Source: Croceicoccus sp. (GTDB lineage Bacteria > Pseudomonadota > Alphaproteobacteria > Sphingomonadales > Sphingomonadaceae). From it: DNA of 64,000 bases. A model generated the notes under the pieces. The model saw nothing but the letters and a program-made list of their open reading frames with translations. It did not search any database and had not been told where the DNA came from. Position 1 is the first letter of the stretch. Each line of letters starts with the position of its first letter. Made by a program: the position numbers and the translations under genes. The DNA lies in contig NZMY01000036.1 of NCBI GenBank assembly GCA_002694745.1, forward strand, positions 16,600 to 80,599, written 5' to 3'. Shown here one piece after another: positions 20,401 to 28,164 of the stretch.

Positions 20401-21116
20401 CAGAGCTGAGCCCGTGTCGCCTCAAGATCAAGCGCAACCTGCCGGCCGTCTTTCATCTGGAACGACGCCATCTTTTTCGTTTCGGCGATTGGCGCACCAT
20501 AACGGCCAATCAGTTCGGTGAGCGCCCAATATTCGCCCCGATCGACGTCAAAGCGGAACCGAGTGGCTGTGCTTTGATCAGCGCCAAACCATTGCGGCGG
20601 AGGCACGTCAGCCAGATCAAGAAATTTCCGCCCTTTCAGTGCTTGGCAAATATTGGGCCACGCCTGATTCAGCCCAAGAGCGTCGTTCACGTCCTTTACG
20701 ACCAATTCAGCATAGGATTGGTCAGACGTTCTGGCTGGCTCGATATAGGTCTCAAGAACATGCCGCCGGATTAAACCTGCATCAGTCATGTCAACGCCGC
20801 CCCCCTCGAGAAAGCGGCCATATTGACCGAGCCAGCTGCGCCAGCTCGACAATCGACCGACAGGGGCCTGAGACTGCGGCATCAAGATCCGATAGCGCTG
20901 ACCATCGGCAGCAGCGTCGGCCTTGATCTCCGCCAACGTCTCCCGCAATATCTCGAACTGCTTTTCAGCCCAAACGGCGTCAAGATCGGACTGGGAGAAG
21001 CCCAATGCCCCAAGATTGCTTTCAATCGTTTTGACGGCGTAAACCCGCGTATTGCGTCCACTTACGCTGTTCGCGCCATTGGCTTCCAGCCACTCGCGAA
21101 ACTCAGTCTCTCTCAC
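17457..21116 (-). CDS. mcrB: McrB-like AAA+ GTPase with extra modified-base-recognition modules
   Basis: This 1219-aa protein has the McrB-type motor: Walker A GPPGTGKT near residue 710, Walker B LIIDEINRANISK near 1005 and the GTPase signature GTMNTADRS near 1057. The N-terminal 500 residues are helical and unassigned. Around residue 538 a segment starting PIWIVTARYGDEDG, with later GDHIFLRDYF and IRIRAKGRIV, resembles an EVE/PUA-type reader. A second such segment (about residues 835-925, ending AFRAIGVVEGPYEYAP) is inserted between Walker A and Walker B. McrB readers bind modified cytosines in foreign DNA. The protein is much longer than the roughly 460-aa E. coli McrB, typical of expanded McrBC systems. 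It starts three bases after the upstream nuclease-helicase gene. Confidence 0.9.
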   Translation of the reverse strand: MRETEFREWLEANGANSVSGRNTRVYAVKTIESNLGALGFSQSDLDAVWAEKQFEILRETLAEIKADAAADGQRYRILMPQSQAPVGRLSSWRSWLGQYGRFLEGGGVDMTDAGLIRRHVLETYIEPARTSDQSYAELVVKDVNDALGLNQAWPNICQALKGRKFLDLADVPPPQWFGADQSTATRFRFDVDRGEYWALTELIGRYGAPIAETKKMASFQMKDGRQVALDLEATRAQLWLEGTVEPLTAGAVELQPYAANAPRHSNLPPRLKHSGSDPEPVTMAIVRNSEDLQLLLDHYETGGASLDRQNLNRLKARFLSQFPDFERNGGFSSDEWREKDDPHRVHTMKEITALKQRGVSTSDLGTQVLDLLGDKRNIHLQHFARQRILETIRTAHPGVLEEAMGKLVAGDGYPSQLAGQFLHAVWPLLQEAATGSNPFAESRIFASLPLALAQPDEAISINYQRFQTFARALCHRALFANAPLREEEYAEANSLARKTLDIMRDEWGWRPRDLWDVQSFIWSTCGSALEDTAGELDPTPIWIVTARYGDEDGLPRFIERGEFSLLENTGSSSNKRMAEMRAGDHIFLRDYFHQTHDLPFDANGGRVSAIRIRAKGRIVRESEDGLNIGVEWDEPAEARVWYFYTFTDPVWGLKPPGERPSADLLRRFLLLGEDQDYDWFLNDPFWRDRLFGKPKKELSVAKPTNLILYGPPGTGKTYRTAQEAVRLCDGDADYGNNDEGRAALMARYGELVKEKRIEFVTFHQNFGYEDFVEGLRPTTGTSDGQTLGGFELKPEPGIFRRIADRAAAPVMKADDAFSLQDRSVFKLSLGEAGKAEWEWVFEDSLEEGYAIFGFKNVDWSDERFRDRDAILRELHDRFPDENLTVQNGDVKSPDRFRNRIREGDVVIVSKGLNAFRAIGVVEGPYEYAPRPDGRYCHRRKVHWLWDDPEGVDVREISEKRFSLDTVYELPKSRLNIAEIERLVNAAAASEVEDESAEREPHVLIIDEINRANISKVFGELITLLEPDKRLGQPNALTVRLPYSKREFGVPSNLHVIGTMNTADRSIALLDTALRRRFRFEEIAPEPWRLGAVGDIPLAKVLTVINERIEYLIDRDHRIGHAFFMGDGGKERRAIDATMRDKVIPLLQEYFFEDWSRIASVVGDGFLKKTVLKAPPGIQGEARDSWAVRETFLTDAYDRLLKGALPDEGEGAPTDDDGDE

Positions 21117-21119
21117 AAT

Positions 21120-24100
21120 TTACCCCCCAATTTCGGCCGCCCCAATTTCCGCCACCCATGCCAGCGTGTTGACCAGCGCAAGGTGTTCAACCGATTTCGC
21201 ATCCAATTCCAACAGCTTGGGGTTGGCTATCACCAGCGCCAATGTCCGTGCGCGGCTGATCGCGACGTTCAGGCGGTTCTTCGAATAGAAAAAATCCACA
21301 TGCCGCGGCAAATCGTCGGGGCTGCTCGTCGTCATCGAAACGATGACGACCTCTGCCTCCTGCCCCTGGAACTTGTCGACCGTTCCGATCTGCGCTTCTT
21401 CGGGCAGAGCCGCCTTCAGAGCGTTCACCTGCATGTTGTAGGGGGCGACGATCAGAATGTTTTCCCATCCGATGGTGCCCGCCCTGCCCTGCCGGTCGGT
21501 GAAGCCCGTTCCGATCAGGCTGTCGCATAGTGCCTGAATGCGGGTGATTTCCTCGTCACTGCGCTGACCGCATCCTTCGTGATCCATTGGCACGAAACGG
21601 ATGCCATGACTGGCCAGCGCCGGATCGGCCCCCTCTCCTATGTGCAGCACTTGCTGCGCACAATCGGGGTGCGCCTTCAGCCGCCCGTCATAGACCGCCT
21701 CTGAAATAAAACCGCAGATATCGGGATGCATCCGCCAGCTGGTGTCGAGCAGGATACCGCGATCGGGCGCGACGGTCGCATCGTCCTGCAGCAGATATTC
21801 CAGCGCCGACTGGCCGCTTTCGCCAGGGTGGCTGCCCTGGATGGGTTGGCCCAGTTGCATCTGGTCTCCCACCAAGACGATGTTCCTGGCCGATGCACCC
21901 ATGGCGATCAGATTGGCGACCGCCACCTGTCCCGCTTCGTCAACGAACAGATAGTCGAACTGCTGGTCCATGTCGGGATCGGCGAACAGCCATGCCGTGC
22001 CGCCCACCACGTCGGGGTGATAGTCGATCACATCGCTATTGCTCCAGACATCGGTGACATTGTCGGCTTCCATCGCACTGTCGGGATTGCCGCTGCTCGC
22101 CTTCTTCAGGATGCAGGCTGTGACGCCGTCCCGTTCGCAAATATCGGCCACGCGCGACAGAAGATTGTTTACCGCCTTGTGGCTGTTGCTGGATATGCCC
22201 ACGCGCTTGCCCGCCGCGACCAGCGCCGCGATGACATGGGCGCTGGTAAAGGTCTTGCCCGTGCCCGGTGGGCCCTGGATGAAGAGCACGCTTTCATCGA
22301 GCGCAAGGCAGCGCAGCGTAGCGGCTCTGACGAAGCTCTCGCCCTCCTGCACCAACGGACCGCCGCTCCAGTCATGCAGCGCAGGTGCCTCGCGCCCTAG
22401 GAAGCGCAGCAGAGCACGATAGCGCAGACGGTCGCCCCTCTCCCCCAATGGCTCCAGCGTTTCATGGTCCAGTCCGGCCCAGGCGCAGGCGACGCGGCGG
22501 ATCGCCCCTTGCAGGACAGCGTTCCTAACAGTCGGCTCGGCCATCAGTCCGCCATCGAGCGGGAAGCTCTCACCTGCTTTCAGCTGGCGCTTGACTTCGA
22601 CGATACCGTTTCGCGTATCGAGCTTTGCGATCTTTCCAATGACCTTCAGCGTCGGGATGTGCTTGACGGCCTTTCCTTCGCGCAGCTTGGTGTCCTGCGG
22701 CGGAAAGCGATAGCGGGCGACGGTGCTCTTCTTCTCGGCCCGCAGCCATTCTTCTCCGTCGGGCCTGATCAGGCCGATGCACTCGCCGTCTTCCACTAGC
22801 TCATCGGCATCGCGCTCACACCGGTCGAACATCGCCCACAGCGCAGGCTTGTCCGCGCGGCGGTGAAATTGGGTCAGATGCGCCATCAGCGTGCGAATGC
22901 GCGGGTCCTCGGGGCTGCTTGCCGCCAAGATCGCGTCGATCAGTTTGGCGGCGGCTTCCTCGGCCGCGATGCGCTGTTCGGTCTTTTCCTCGTTCACCGG
23001 CGTGGCAGAGCCGATTTCGCGCCAGGGCAGGTTAGCCATGCGCAGCGACACCAGCCAGTCGCGCAAAGCCTCGGTATTTTCGCAATCGACGCGGTTATAT
23101 TCGAGGATGCCGTCGAGGATCGCCTGATTGCCAGTTTCCTGCCAGCTCTTGTATTCGACGATAGACTGATCGGCTTTCACCACGGCCTGATCGCGCTTCT
23201 CCGCGAAGAAGATCTCCATCGTCTTCAATGACAGATCGGGCTCGCTGGTGCGGATCGACTGGCGCAGCACGCCATAGAGATCGACGAAACGGCGCTGGCG
23301 CAGCAGATCGTCGAGCAGATCCTCGCGGCTCGCGTGCAGGGTCGACAGGCGCCGCAGCGAGGTGATTTCATAGGGCGCGTAATGATACACATGGGCGCCG
23401 GGATGATCGCGCAAATGCTGCGCGATCCAGTCGATCATGCTTTCGAATGCTGCACGCTCGGCCTCATGGTCATGCGCCCATTCGAACCTGAATGCGGGCA
23501 GCGATCCGTCGCGGAAGTGCAGCCCCCACAGATAGTCGAGCCCGCCCTCTTCCAGCGGATCGCCTTCCAGGTCGAAGAACAGGTCCGCCGGATCGGGCGG
23601 CGGCATGGTGTGAAAGCCCCTCCCCTCCTCCAATGGAAGCGGCTCGACGCAAGGGCCCCCACCCTCGCGCCGAGCCTGCTGCAGGCGCGCCTGCGCCTGC
23701 AGCTTGCCGAGCGTGGCCTGCGCCATGCGGGGGACACGCGTGCCCTCCTCCATGGTCGCGAGTTCGCCCAGCGTGACGATTCCGGCCTTGCGCAGCTTCT
23801 CAGCCTGCGGACGACCCAGCCCCGCGACCAGCGACAAATGATCCGCCGATTCCCATTCGGCGTTGCAGTGGTCGCGCCACGCGCACAGGTCGCACGCGTC
23901 GCAGGGTTCCGGACGAGAAGCCGGTGCACCGCTTGCGATAAAGTCCAGATAGCGCCGCTGCGCCGCGCGCAGCACATGGGAGAAGAGGTTCAAACGGAAG
24001 CTGTGTGTCTGTCCATCGCCGGTCGCCACATGGATACGCCGCGGCAAGTCGCCCTGCACCTGTCCCATCATCCGCGCATAGAGGCCAAGTTGAACGATAT

Positions 24101-24533
24101 GCGATGCCTTGGGCGTGCAGGCGAGCTTGGTATCGACCGGCTCATACGACCATGCCCCCAGCGATGAAGGTTCCTCGACCCGGATCAGGAAATCGGCATA
24201 GCCATGCCAGGGCGGGCACAGGAAGGCGGCCTGAAATATCGACTGCGCGCCGCTTTCCATCGCGGCAATGGTGGCTGCGGCCCGTTCCTCCAGCGTGCCG
24301 GTGGTCTCGATCTCGATCAATCCACCCTTTGCTTCGAGAAACTGGCGATAGGTTTCCTCGTGCTTCAGTCCCGCCTTCTGGGTCAGCACGTTTAAATCGC
24401 CATCGGCGGCCTTGTCCGGCGCAGCATCGGGATCAGTTGCCTGCAGCAAATGCAGCGCCGTGGCATGGCCGCAACCGAGAAAGCGGACCAGATCGGAAGG
24501 CGCATGCAGCAGCGCGCCATTATGGATGTACAA
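21120..24533 (-). CDS. TM0106-type RecB-like nuclease fused to SF1 helicase
   Basis: The 1137-aa protein is the first gene of the defence operon. The N-terminal third is a RecB-type nuclease: YEPVDTKLA followed by IVQLGLYARMM (residues about 130-160), then a four-cysteine cluster CDACDLCAWRDHC (about 212-225) like the Fe-S cluster of AddB/Cas4. A ribonuclease H-like segment follows (DLFFDLEGDPLEEGGLDYLW). The C-terminal half is a UvrD/Upf1-like SF1 helicase, with Walker A GPPGTGKT near 754, DEAGQ near 864, GDQMQLGQP, and DKFQGQEAEVV followed by NVAISRA. Such fusions occur in defence islands. With McrBC directly downstream it may process cut DNA. About 224 bases upstream hold no gene, so the operon promoter should lie there. 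Confidence 0.88.
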   Translation of the reverse strand: MYIHNGALLHAPSDLVRFLGCGHATALHLLQATDPDAAPDKAADGDLNVLTQKAGLKHEETYRQFLEAKGGLIEIETTGTLEERAAATIAAMESGAQSIFQAAFLCPPWHGYADFLIRVEEPSSLGAWSYEPVDTKLACTPKASHIVQLGLYARMMGQVQGDLPRRIHVATGDGQTHSFRLNLFSHVLRAAQRRYLDFIASGAPASRPEPCDACDLCAWRDHCNAEWESADHLSLVAGLGRPQAEKLRKAGIVTLGELATMEEGTRVPRMAQATLGKLQAQARLQQARREGGGPCVEPLPLEEGRGFHTMPPPDPADLFFDLEGDPLEEGGLDYLWGLHFRDGSLPAFRFEWAHDHEAERAAFESMIDWIAQHLRDHPGAHVYHYAPYEITSLRRLSTLHASREDLLDDLLRQRRFVDLYGVLRQSIRTSEPDLSLKTMEIFFAEKRDQAVVKADQSIVEYKSWQETGNQAILDGILEYNRVDCENTEALRDWLVSLRMANLPWREIGSATPVNEEKTEQRIAAEEAAAKLIDAILAASSPEDPRIRTLMAHLTQFHRRADKPALWAMFDRCERDADELVEDGECIGLIRPDGEEWLRAEKKSTVARYRFPPQDTKLREGKAVKHIPTLKVIGKIAKLDTRNGIVEVKRQLKAGESFPLDGGLMAEPTVRNAVLQGAIRRVACAWAGLDHETLEPLGERGDRLRYRALLRFLGREAPALHDWSGGPLVQEGESFVRAATLRCLALDESVLFIQGPPGTGKTFTSAHVIAALVAAGKRVGISSNSHKAVNNLLSRVADICERDGVTACILKKASSGNPDSAMEADNVTDVWSNSDVIDYHPDVVGGTAWLFADPDMDQQFDYLFVDEAGQVAVANLIAMGASARNIVLVGDQMQLGQPIQGSHPGESGQSALEYLLQDDATVAPDRGILLDTSWRMHPDICGFISEAVYDGRLKAHPDCAQQVLHIGEGADPALASHGIRFVPMDHEGCGQRSDEEITRIQALCDSLIGTGFTDRQGRAGTIGWENILIVAPYNMQVNALKAALPEEAQIGTVDKFQGQEAEVVIVSMTTSSPDDLPRHVDFFYSKNRLNVAISRARTLALVIANPKLLELDAKSVEHLALVNTLAWVAEIGAAEIGG

Positions 24534-24757
24534 GATTGCCCCCTGAACGAATGAACTGCGACCGATATTTCCTATACCTGCGTCAGATTCGGTCGTTGCC
24601 CCAGTCCTAATGATGCGCGGCTCTTTCCGGTCGAAGGCAACGCAGCGCTTTCACCGGGCAACGACATAGCGCCCGTCTGGTGGCGTTTGCGCGCCCCTCT
24701 AAACACCCAATTCTCTGAAGTCATGCTGGTGAGCACGATGAGGACGAAGCTATGGTC
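24534..24757. other. Intergenic gap upstream of the defence operon
   Basis: No convincing reading frame lies here. It should contain the promoter of the minus-strand defence operon starting at 24,533. I could not identify a confident -35/-10 pair or operator. Confidence 0.5.
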
Positions 24758-25340
24758 CTAATCGGCATCGTCGATGTAACCAGCCTGAATCCACGCCGGG
24801 AGAGTGTTCGCCAGAACAGCTGTCCACGGCGATACTCGAGGCATCGCCTTGCTGGCACGGCCAGGCGGCTGTTGTCGAATACCTGCCCGACATCTGCGAG
24901 CATGACGGCGTGCCGGATCAGCGGTAGCGACCGATAATAGCGGTCGCGCACCTTGTCCTCAGGAACAGGGTGCCCGCCTTCTTGCACGCGTTCTGCAACG
25001 CGGGCGACGGAGAGGTCCGGATTGTCGACGCCGACATGCAGGACGAGCGTTAAAAAAGGCCGCTGCTCGTGCCCTGCTGATGAGATCGAGTTTGGATGGG
25101 TGGGAGAAGACCGTCTCTGCGACGAAGCTCTGTCCCGCGACGATGTGTTGGTCGCGAAGTTCAGCTGTAATTCGCAGCAGCGTATGCCGCCTTCTCGCTC
25201 AGATCCTGAAGTTCGTCGCGCTGGATGAGATAGGCATTGATGAAGGGATCGGCGAACCGGCCCGCGATACGGGTTTGATAAAGGGTGGATTTACCTGACC
25301 CGTTCGGTCCTGCGATCAGGACCATGGTCGGTGCGCTCAT
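24758..25340 (-). pseudogene. Zeta-toxin-like kinase, broken by several frameshifts
   Basis: An intact protein would be a P-loop kinase of the zeta toxin family, which phosphorylates UDP-activated sugars. The start is clear: an ATG overlapping the antitoxin stop, then LIAGPNGSGKSTL as Walker A. The first frame stops after 59 codons (AAYAAANYS). A second frame continues with IVAGQSFVAETVFSHPSKLD, and a third with GGHPVPEDKVRDRYYRSL and QVFDNS, the family's conserved central motifs. The tail NTLPAWIQAGYIDDAD lies in yet another frame and ends near 24,758. At least three frame changes are needed, so the gene is dead unless the sequence contains errors. Confidence 0.82.
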
Positions 25341-25692
25341 GCACGGGCTGCTTCGACCTTGGCCGCGTTGAGGTCGCGCTGGTAAACGAGATTGCCCCTG
25401 TCATCGAGCCCGACGCCGAGACCACGCAGCTGCCGTTCGATATGGAATTCGATCTCCTCCGAACTGGGATCTTTGGCGATGGCGGAAAGAGCATCGAGCG
25501 CGCTGGCATTCTCGGCGGACGAAGATTTCGCCTGCAGGATGGGCGCAACCGTATCGTGCGACAGCAGGCTCTCGACCGCCTGGCCAATACGGATATAATG
25601 CGAGACCTGTCCCGCAGCGTGCGGCTGAATGCCTGACTGCTCGCTTCCACTGCTTCAAACAACTCGTCCGCGATCTTGATGGACCTGCCCAT
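25337..25692 (-). pseudogene. ParD-like antitoxin of the zeta-type pair, frameshifted
   Basis: The ATG at 25,692 gives MGRSIKIADELFEAVEASSQ, a ribbon-helix-helix antitoxin start. Near 25,617 the frame changes by one base: the natural continuation GQVSHYIRIGQAVESLLSHD, then SSSAENASALDALSAIA and a C-terminus ending KVEAARA, is read in another frame. That frame ends in a TGA overlapping the toxin ATG by four bases, as in working pairs. The single missing base inactivates the gene. With the toxin also broken, this is a decayed addiction module. Confidence 0.78.
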
Positions 25693-25912
25693 GGTTTCGC
25701 ATCTCCTTCCAACGAAAGGAAGCATTTTGCCACCTTTGGCTCAATGTCATCCGGTCAGCGCGCGTTACTTCTGCGGTGACGTTCCGCGTGCCTTGTAGGC
25801 AGCCAGCGCGCTGGAAGCTGGGCGCTTGCTCGCGAATGCGTGAATGGCGCTTGTCGATCGGCTTACAAGCGGGAAGTGGGGCCCCCAAACGCAAATCATC
25901 TGAAAATCGTTA

Positions 25913-27127
25913 TCAAATAACGAGATTTTGGCGGTGCCTGTCGATTGCTGCGACCACTTCGCGCGGAAAGGGAAGATGCCCGTGTTCCTGATCCCAAAGC
26001 TGATCGAAGAGCGCGATAGTGTCACGCGCTGTTGACACCACAAGGTGGGTGGGGAGCCGCGCTTTGTCGGCAATTGCTGCCAGTTCCGCGTAGCTAAACG
26101 AGTCCCATTGCCGTGACCGATGAAATTTGAGCGCGGCATCGTCCTCAGGCAGATACGCCACCGTTGACAGGAGATCATACGCGGGGGCCAGGATAGGCCG
26201 CCGTCGATCCGGATAAGCCAGGGACCAGTTCTTGAGGTGCATGTCCCCATTTCCAATCAGCACACAATATGTGAGGCGCCGAACGAACTCCACCACGCTA
26301 GTTTCATCGGTCTCGATGGCAAGGACGGCAAGCAGCTGGCGATAGCTCGCGTTCTCGTATTTTTCATCCGGGTATACGCCGAAGACCTGAGCGAAATCCT
26401 CGATATGTACAGGGCCGTCCGGACTGCGGTCGAAACGCCTGATTGCGTAAGCAGATTGCCCGTACCGTTGTATCCCTTCCGGCAGACCTTCAATGGCCTC
26501 GATCGGTATCAGATCGATTTCTGGCACATCGATCCCCAGTTGCCGGGCCAGCATCATCGCCGCGAACTCTGCCTCGGGAACATCGGGATGCCGCACTGAG
26601 GGCAATTTCACGATCCAATCGCCGCCGGTACCACTCGCCGGAATGGTCAGTCCTGCGTTCTTGGCACCGGCACGGATCCCTGAAAATTTTAGCTGAACTC
26701 CGGCCAGCGAGAACCGCATTGGCCGAGTGATCGCCTCATCCACCCGCTCGTCGGAGACCGGATCAAATGCCGGCTTCACATTTTCGACGGGTAAAACCTT
26801 CACTGCACCAGGCAGGTCTTCGCCGAGCTGCGTTAGGAGCGGAAACTCACGAAGCGCTTTTACCCCTGCCCTGCGAGCCAAAAAATCTCTCAAGGTCCCC
26901 TCGGGTAGCAAGTTTGAAAAGAAGGGTTCGATCCGGGTGCGATAGGCGCGCGGCGTATCGATCAACCCGCCCAGTGAATCCTTATACGACAGTGACAAGG
27001 TCGGTCGCGTGACATCTGCGACATAATCGCTGTCGAAGGAGAAGATGCTGCCGTCGCCGTCGAGATGGACCAGGCTTCCTATGCGGCGATCGTGCAAGAA
27101 GACGTCGAGTGCGGCAGTATTGGTCAT
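25913..27127 (-). CDS. hipA: HipA-family serine/threonine kinase toxin
   Basis: HipA toxins are kinases that in the best-known case inactivate glutamyl-tRNA synthetase and cause dormancy. The 404-aa protein has the N-terminal couple_hipA segment (VFLHDRRIGSLVHLDGDG, later FFSNLLPEGTLRDFLARRAG) and the kinase core. The catalytic loop GNGDMHLKNWSLAY is near residue 290 and the metal-binding APAYDLLST follows. The conserved FSLAGVQLKFSG loop near residue 140 corresponds to the Ser150 region of E. coli HipA. It overlaps hipB by four bases, antitoxin first. No truncation is seen. Confidence 0.93.
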   Translation of the reverse strand: MTNTAALDVFLHDRRIGSLVHLDGDGSIFSFDSDYVADVTRPTLSLSYKDSLGGLIDTPRAYRTRIEPFFSNLLPEGTLRDFLARRAGVKALREFPLLTQLGEDLPGAVKVLPVENVKPAFDPVSDERVDEAITRPMRFSLAGVQLKFSGIRAGAKNAGLTIPASGTGGDWIVKLPSVRHPDVPEAEFAAMMLARQLGIDVPEIDLIPIEAIEGLPEGIQRYGQSAYAIRRFDRSPDGPVHIEDFAQVFGVYPDEKYENASYRQLLAVLAIETDETSVVEFVRRLTYCVLIGNGDMHLKNWSLAYPDRRRPILAPAYDLLSTVAYLPEDDAALKFHRSRQWDSFSYAELAAIADKARLPTHLVVSTARDTIALFDQLWDQEHGHLPFPREVVAAIDRHRQNLVI

Positions 27128-27426
27128 GCCTCACCCTCGCTGAGCCGATACGCTGGGACCGGGGGCGAGCTGGTTGGAGATCCAACCGTTCGTAACACGC
27201 TCTCTAGAGCCACCACTGCCGCTCTTGGCACCAGTTTCACTTCTAGATCGAGCGCGCGGCTTAGCTCAGTCAGACTCGAAAGCTGGAGGTCCACTCCTCC
27301 ACTTTCAATTTTCGAGATGTGGCTCTGTGGCATGCCTACACGGCGCCCCAGTTCCTTTTGCGTTAGGCCCTTTGCGAGCCTGGCTGTTTTCAAGCTAGCC
27401 GCTATCTGTTCGTTTCCAACGCCCAT
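27124..27426 (-). CDS. hipB: HipB-like XRE-family antitoxin
   Basis: The 100-aa protein has a Cro/CI-type helix-turn-helix: LKTARLAKGLTQKELGRRVG, then MPQSHISKIESGG and LQLSSLTELSRALDLEVKLV. HipB binds HipA and represses the hip operon. Its stop overlaps the hipA ATG by four bases. Upstream lie repeated short sites that are good candidates for its operators. The C-terminal tail is about 25 residues longer than the bare domain. Confidence 0.92.
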   Translation of the reverse strand: MGVGNEQIAASLKTARLAKGLTQKELGRRVGMPQSHISKIESGGVDLQLSSLTELSRALDLEVKLVPRAAVVALESVLRTVGSPTSSPPVPAYRLSEGEA

Positions 27427-27427
27427 T

Positions 27428-27540
27428 CATATGCTATAGCAGATAATTAAGTAGATGCATCCGCTTTTACAGATATCCTTCGATTATGCATATATTTTGG
27501 CATATGCGGCCTAAACAACATATGCGAAAATAGATATCCA
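27428..27540. promoter_or_regulatory. Repeat-rich hipBA promoter/operator candidate
   Basis: CATATGC occurs three times (27,428-27,434; 27,501-27,507; 27,519-27,525) and AGATATCC twice (27,471-27,478; 27,532-27,539) within about 110 AT-rich bases directly upstream of hipB. HipB proteins autorepress by binding several short sites in their promoter, so these repeats are candidate operators. Which repeat type is bound is not known. Confidence 0.45.
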
Positions 27541-27639
27541 TCCCGCCAGCGCTTCTAGAGTTAGCACCAATCCGTGTCGCGTTTGTAAATGCCAAGATGT
27601 TTTTCAGGCTCGAACTATGAGAACATGGCCCAGATCTCG

Positions 27640-27900
27640 ACAGCATCTTCAGCCGCTGTTTGATCGAGCATATCTTCTCGATGGCGCTCGTGACCGCATG
27701 AAAGTCATGGACAAGGCAGCTATCTAGCTCTGGTCGTTGAGATCATCCGCCATAGAAATCACCACCAATGCTCGAAGGTTTTGCCCCAGGTCGTCGGCCG
27801 GACCGTCGGCTGGATGTTCTGATTGACGCGAGAAATGACGTCAGTGGAGTTGATGCATTGGATGAATCCCAAGTGCTATTGTGCCGGTGTATGCTTTGTG
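27640..27900 (+). pseudogene. Degenerate IS5-family transposase C-terminal remnant
   Basis: Two short plus-strand stretches in different frames read like the end of an IS5/IS427-type transposase: LFDRAYLLDGARDRMKVMDK, then YLALVVEIIRHRNHHQ and KVLPQVVGRTVGWMF. The latter matches the family's LP-RRWVVERTFGWM motif with substitutions. Stops and frame changes show long decay. No terminal repeats were found. Confidence 0.45.
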
Positions 27901-28047
27901 GAAGCGCGGATAGCGAACGCCCTTCCCTGCCCCAAATCAAAAAAGAATCCGCCAACGGCGAACCGTTAATGGAGTTATATCTTAAGTTAGGGTGTTAAGG
28001 GCGGCAGGAATGGCCCCCAACACTAGCGATTCCGGCGAGTCGCCGGC

Positions 28048-28164
28048 TGTGGACAAAATCTGATAACACGGGACTATCGATCCGATAGCACGTCCCGCAG
28101 ATTCTAATAACACGCTCTAAGGGCTTCGATACCACGTTGGGCCATGCGTGGCTGCTGTGGATAA
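28048..28164. other. Plasmid origin candidate (oriV): four iterons plus DnaA boxes
   Basis: The core ATANCACG occurs four times at exactly 22-base steps: 28,063 (ATAACACG), 28,085 (ATAGCACG), 28,107 (ATAACACG) and 28,129 (ATACCACG). A perfect reverse-complement DnaA box TGTGGATAA lies at 28,156-28,164 and a one-mismatch box TGTGGACAA at 28,048-28,056, one on each side. Helical-phase direct repeats flanked by DnaA boxes are the classic layout of an iteron-controlled origin. The RepA gene is 1 kb away and reads toward it. Which protein binds is inferred. Confidence 0.75.

Noticed and set aside
25291..25725. 144-codon minus-strand frame covering the antitoxin start
   Set aside because: Only the first part after the internal ATG matches an antitoxin; the rest is out of frame after a one-base loss, so the region is annotated as a pseudogene.
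27193..27206. Iteron-like GTAACACGCTCT inside hipB
   Set aside because: It resembles the third iteron but is single, out of the 22-base register and inside a coding region; likely chance.
27768..27998. 76-codon plus-strand frame near oriV
   Set aside because: No ribosome binding site, and it falls in and after the IS5-like remnant. It is not credible as a gene.
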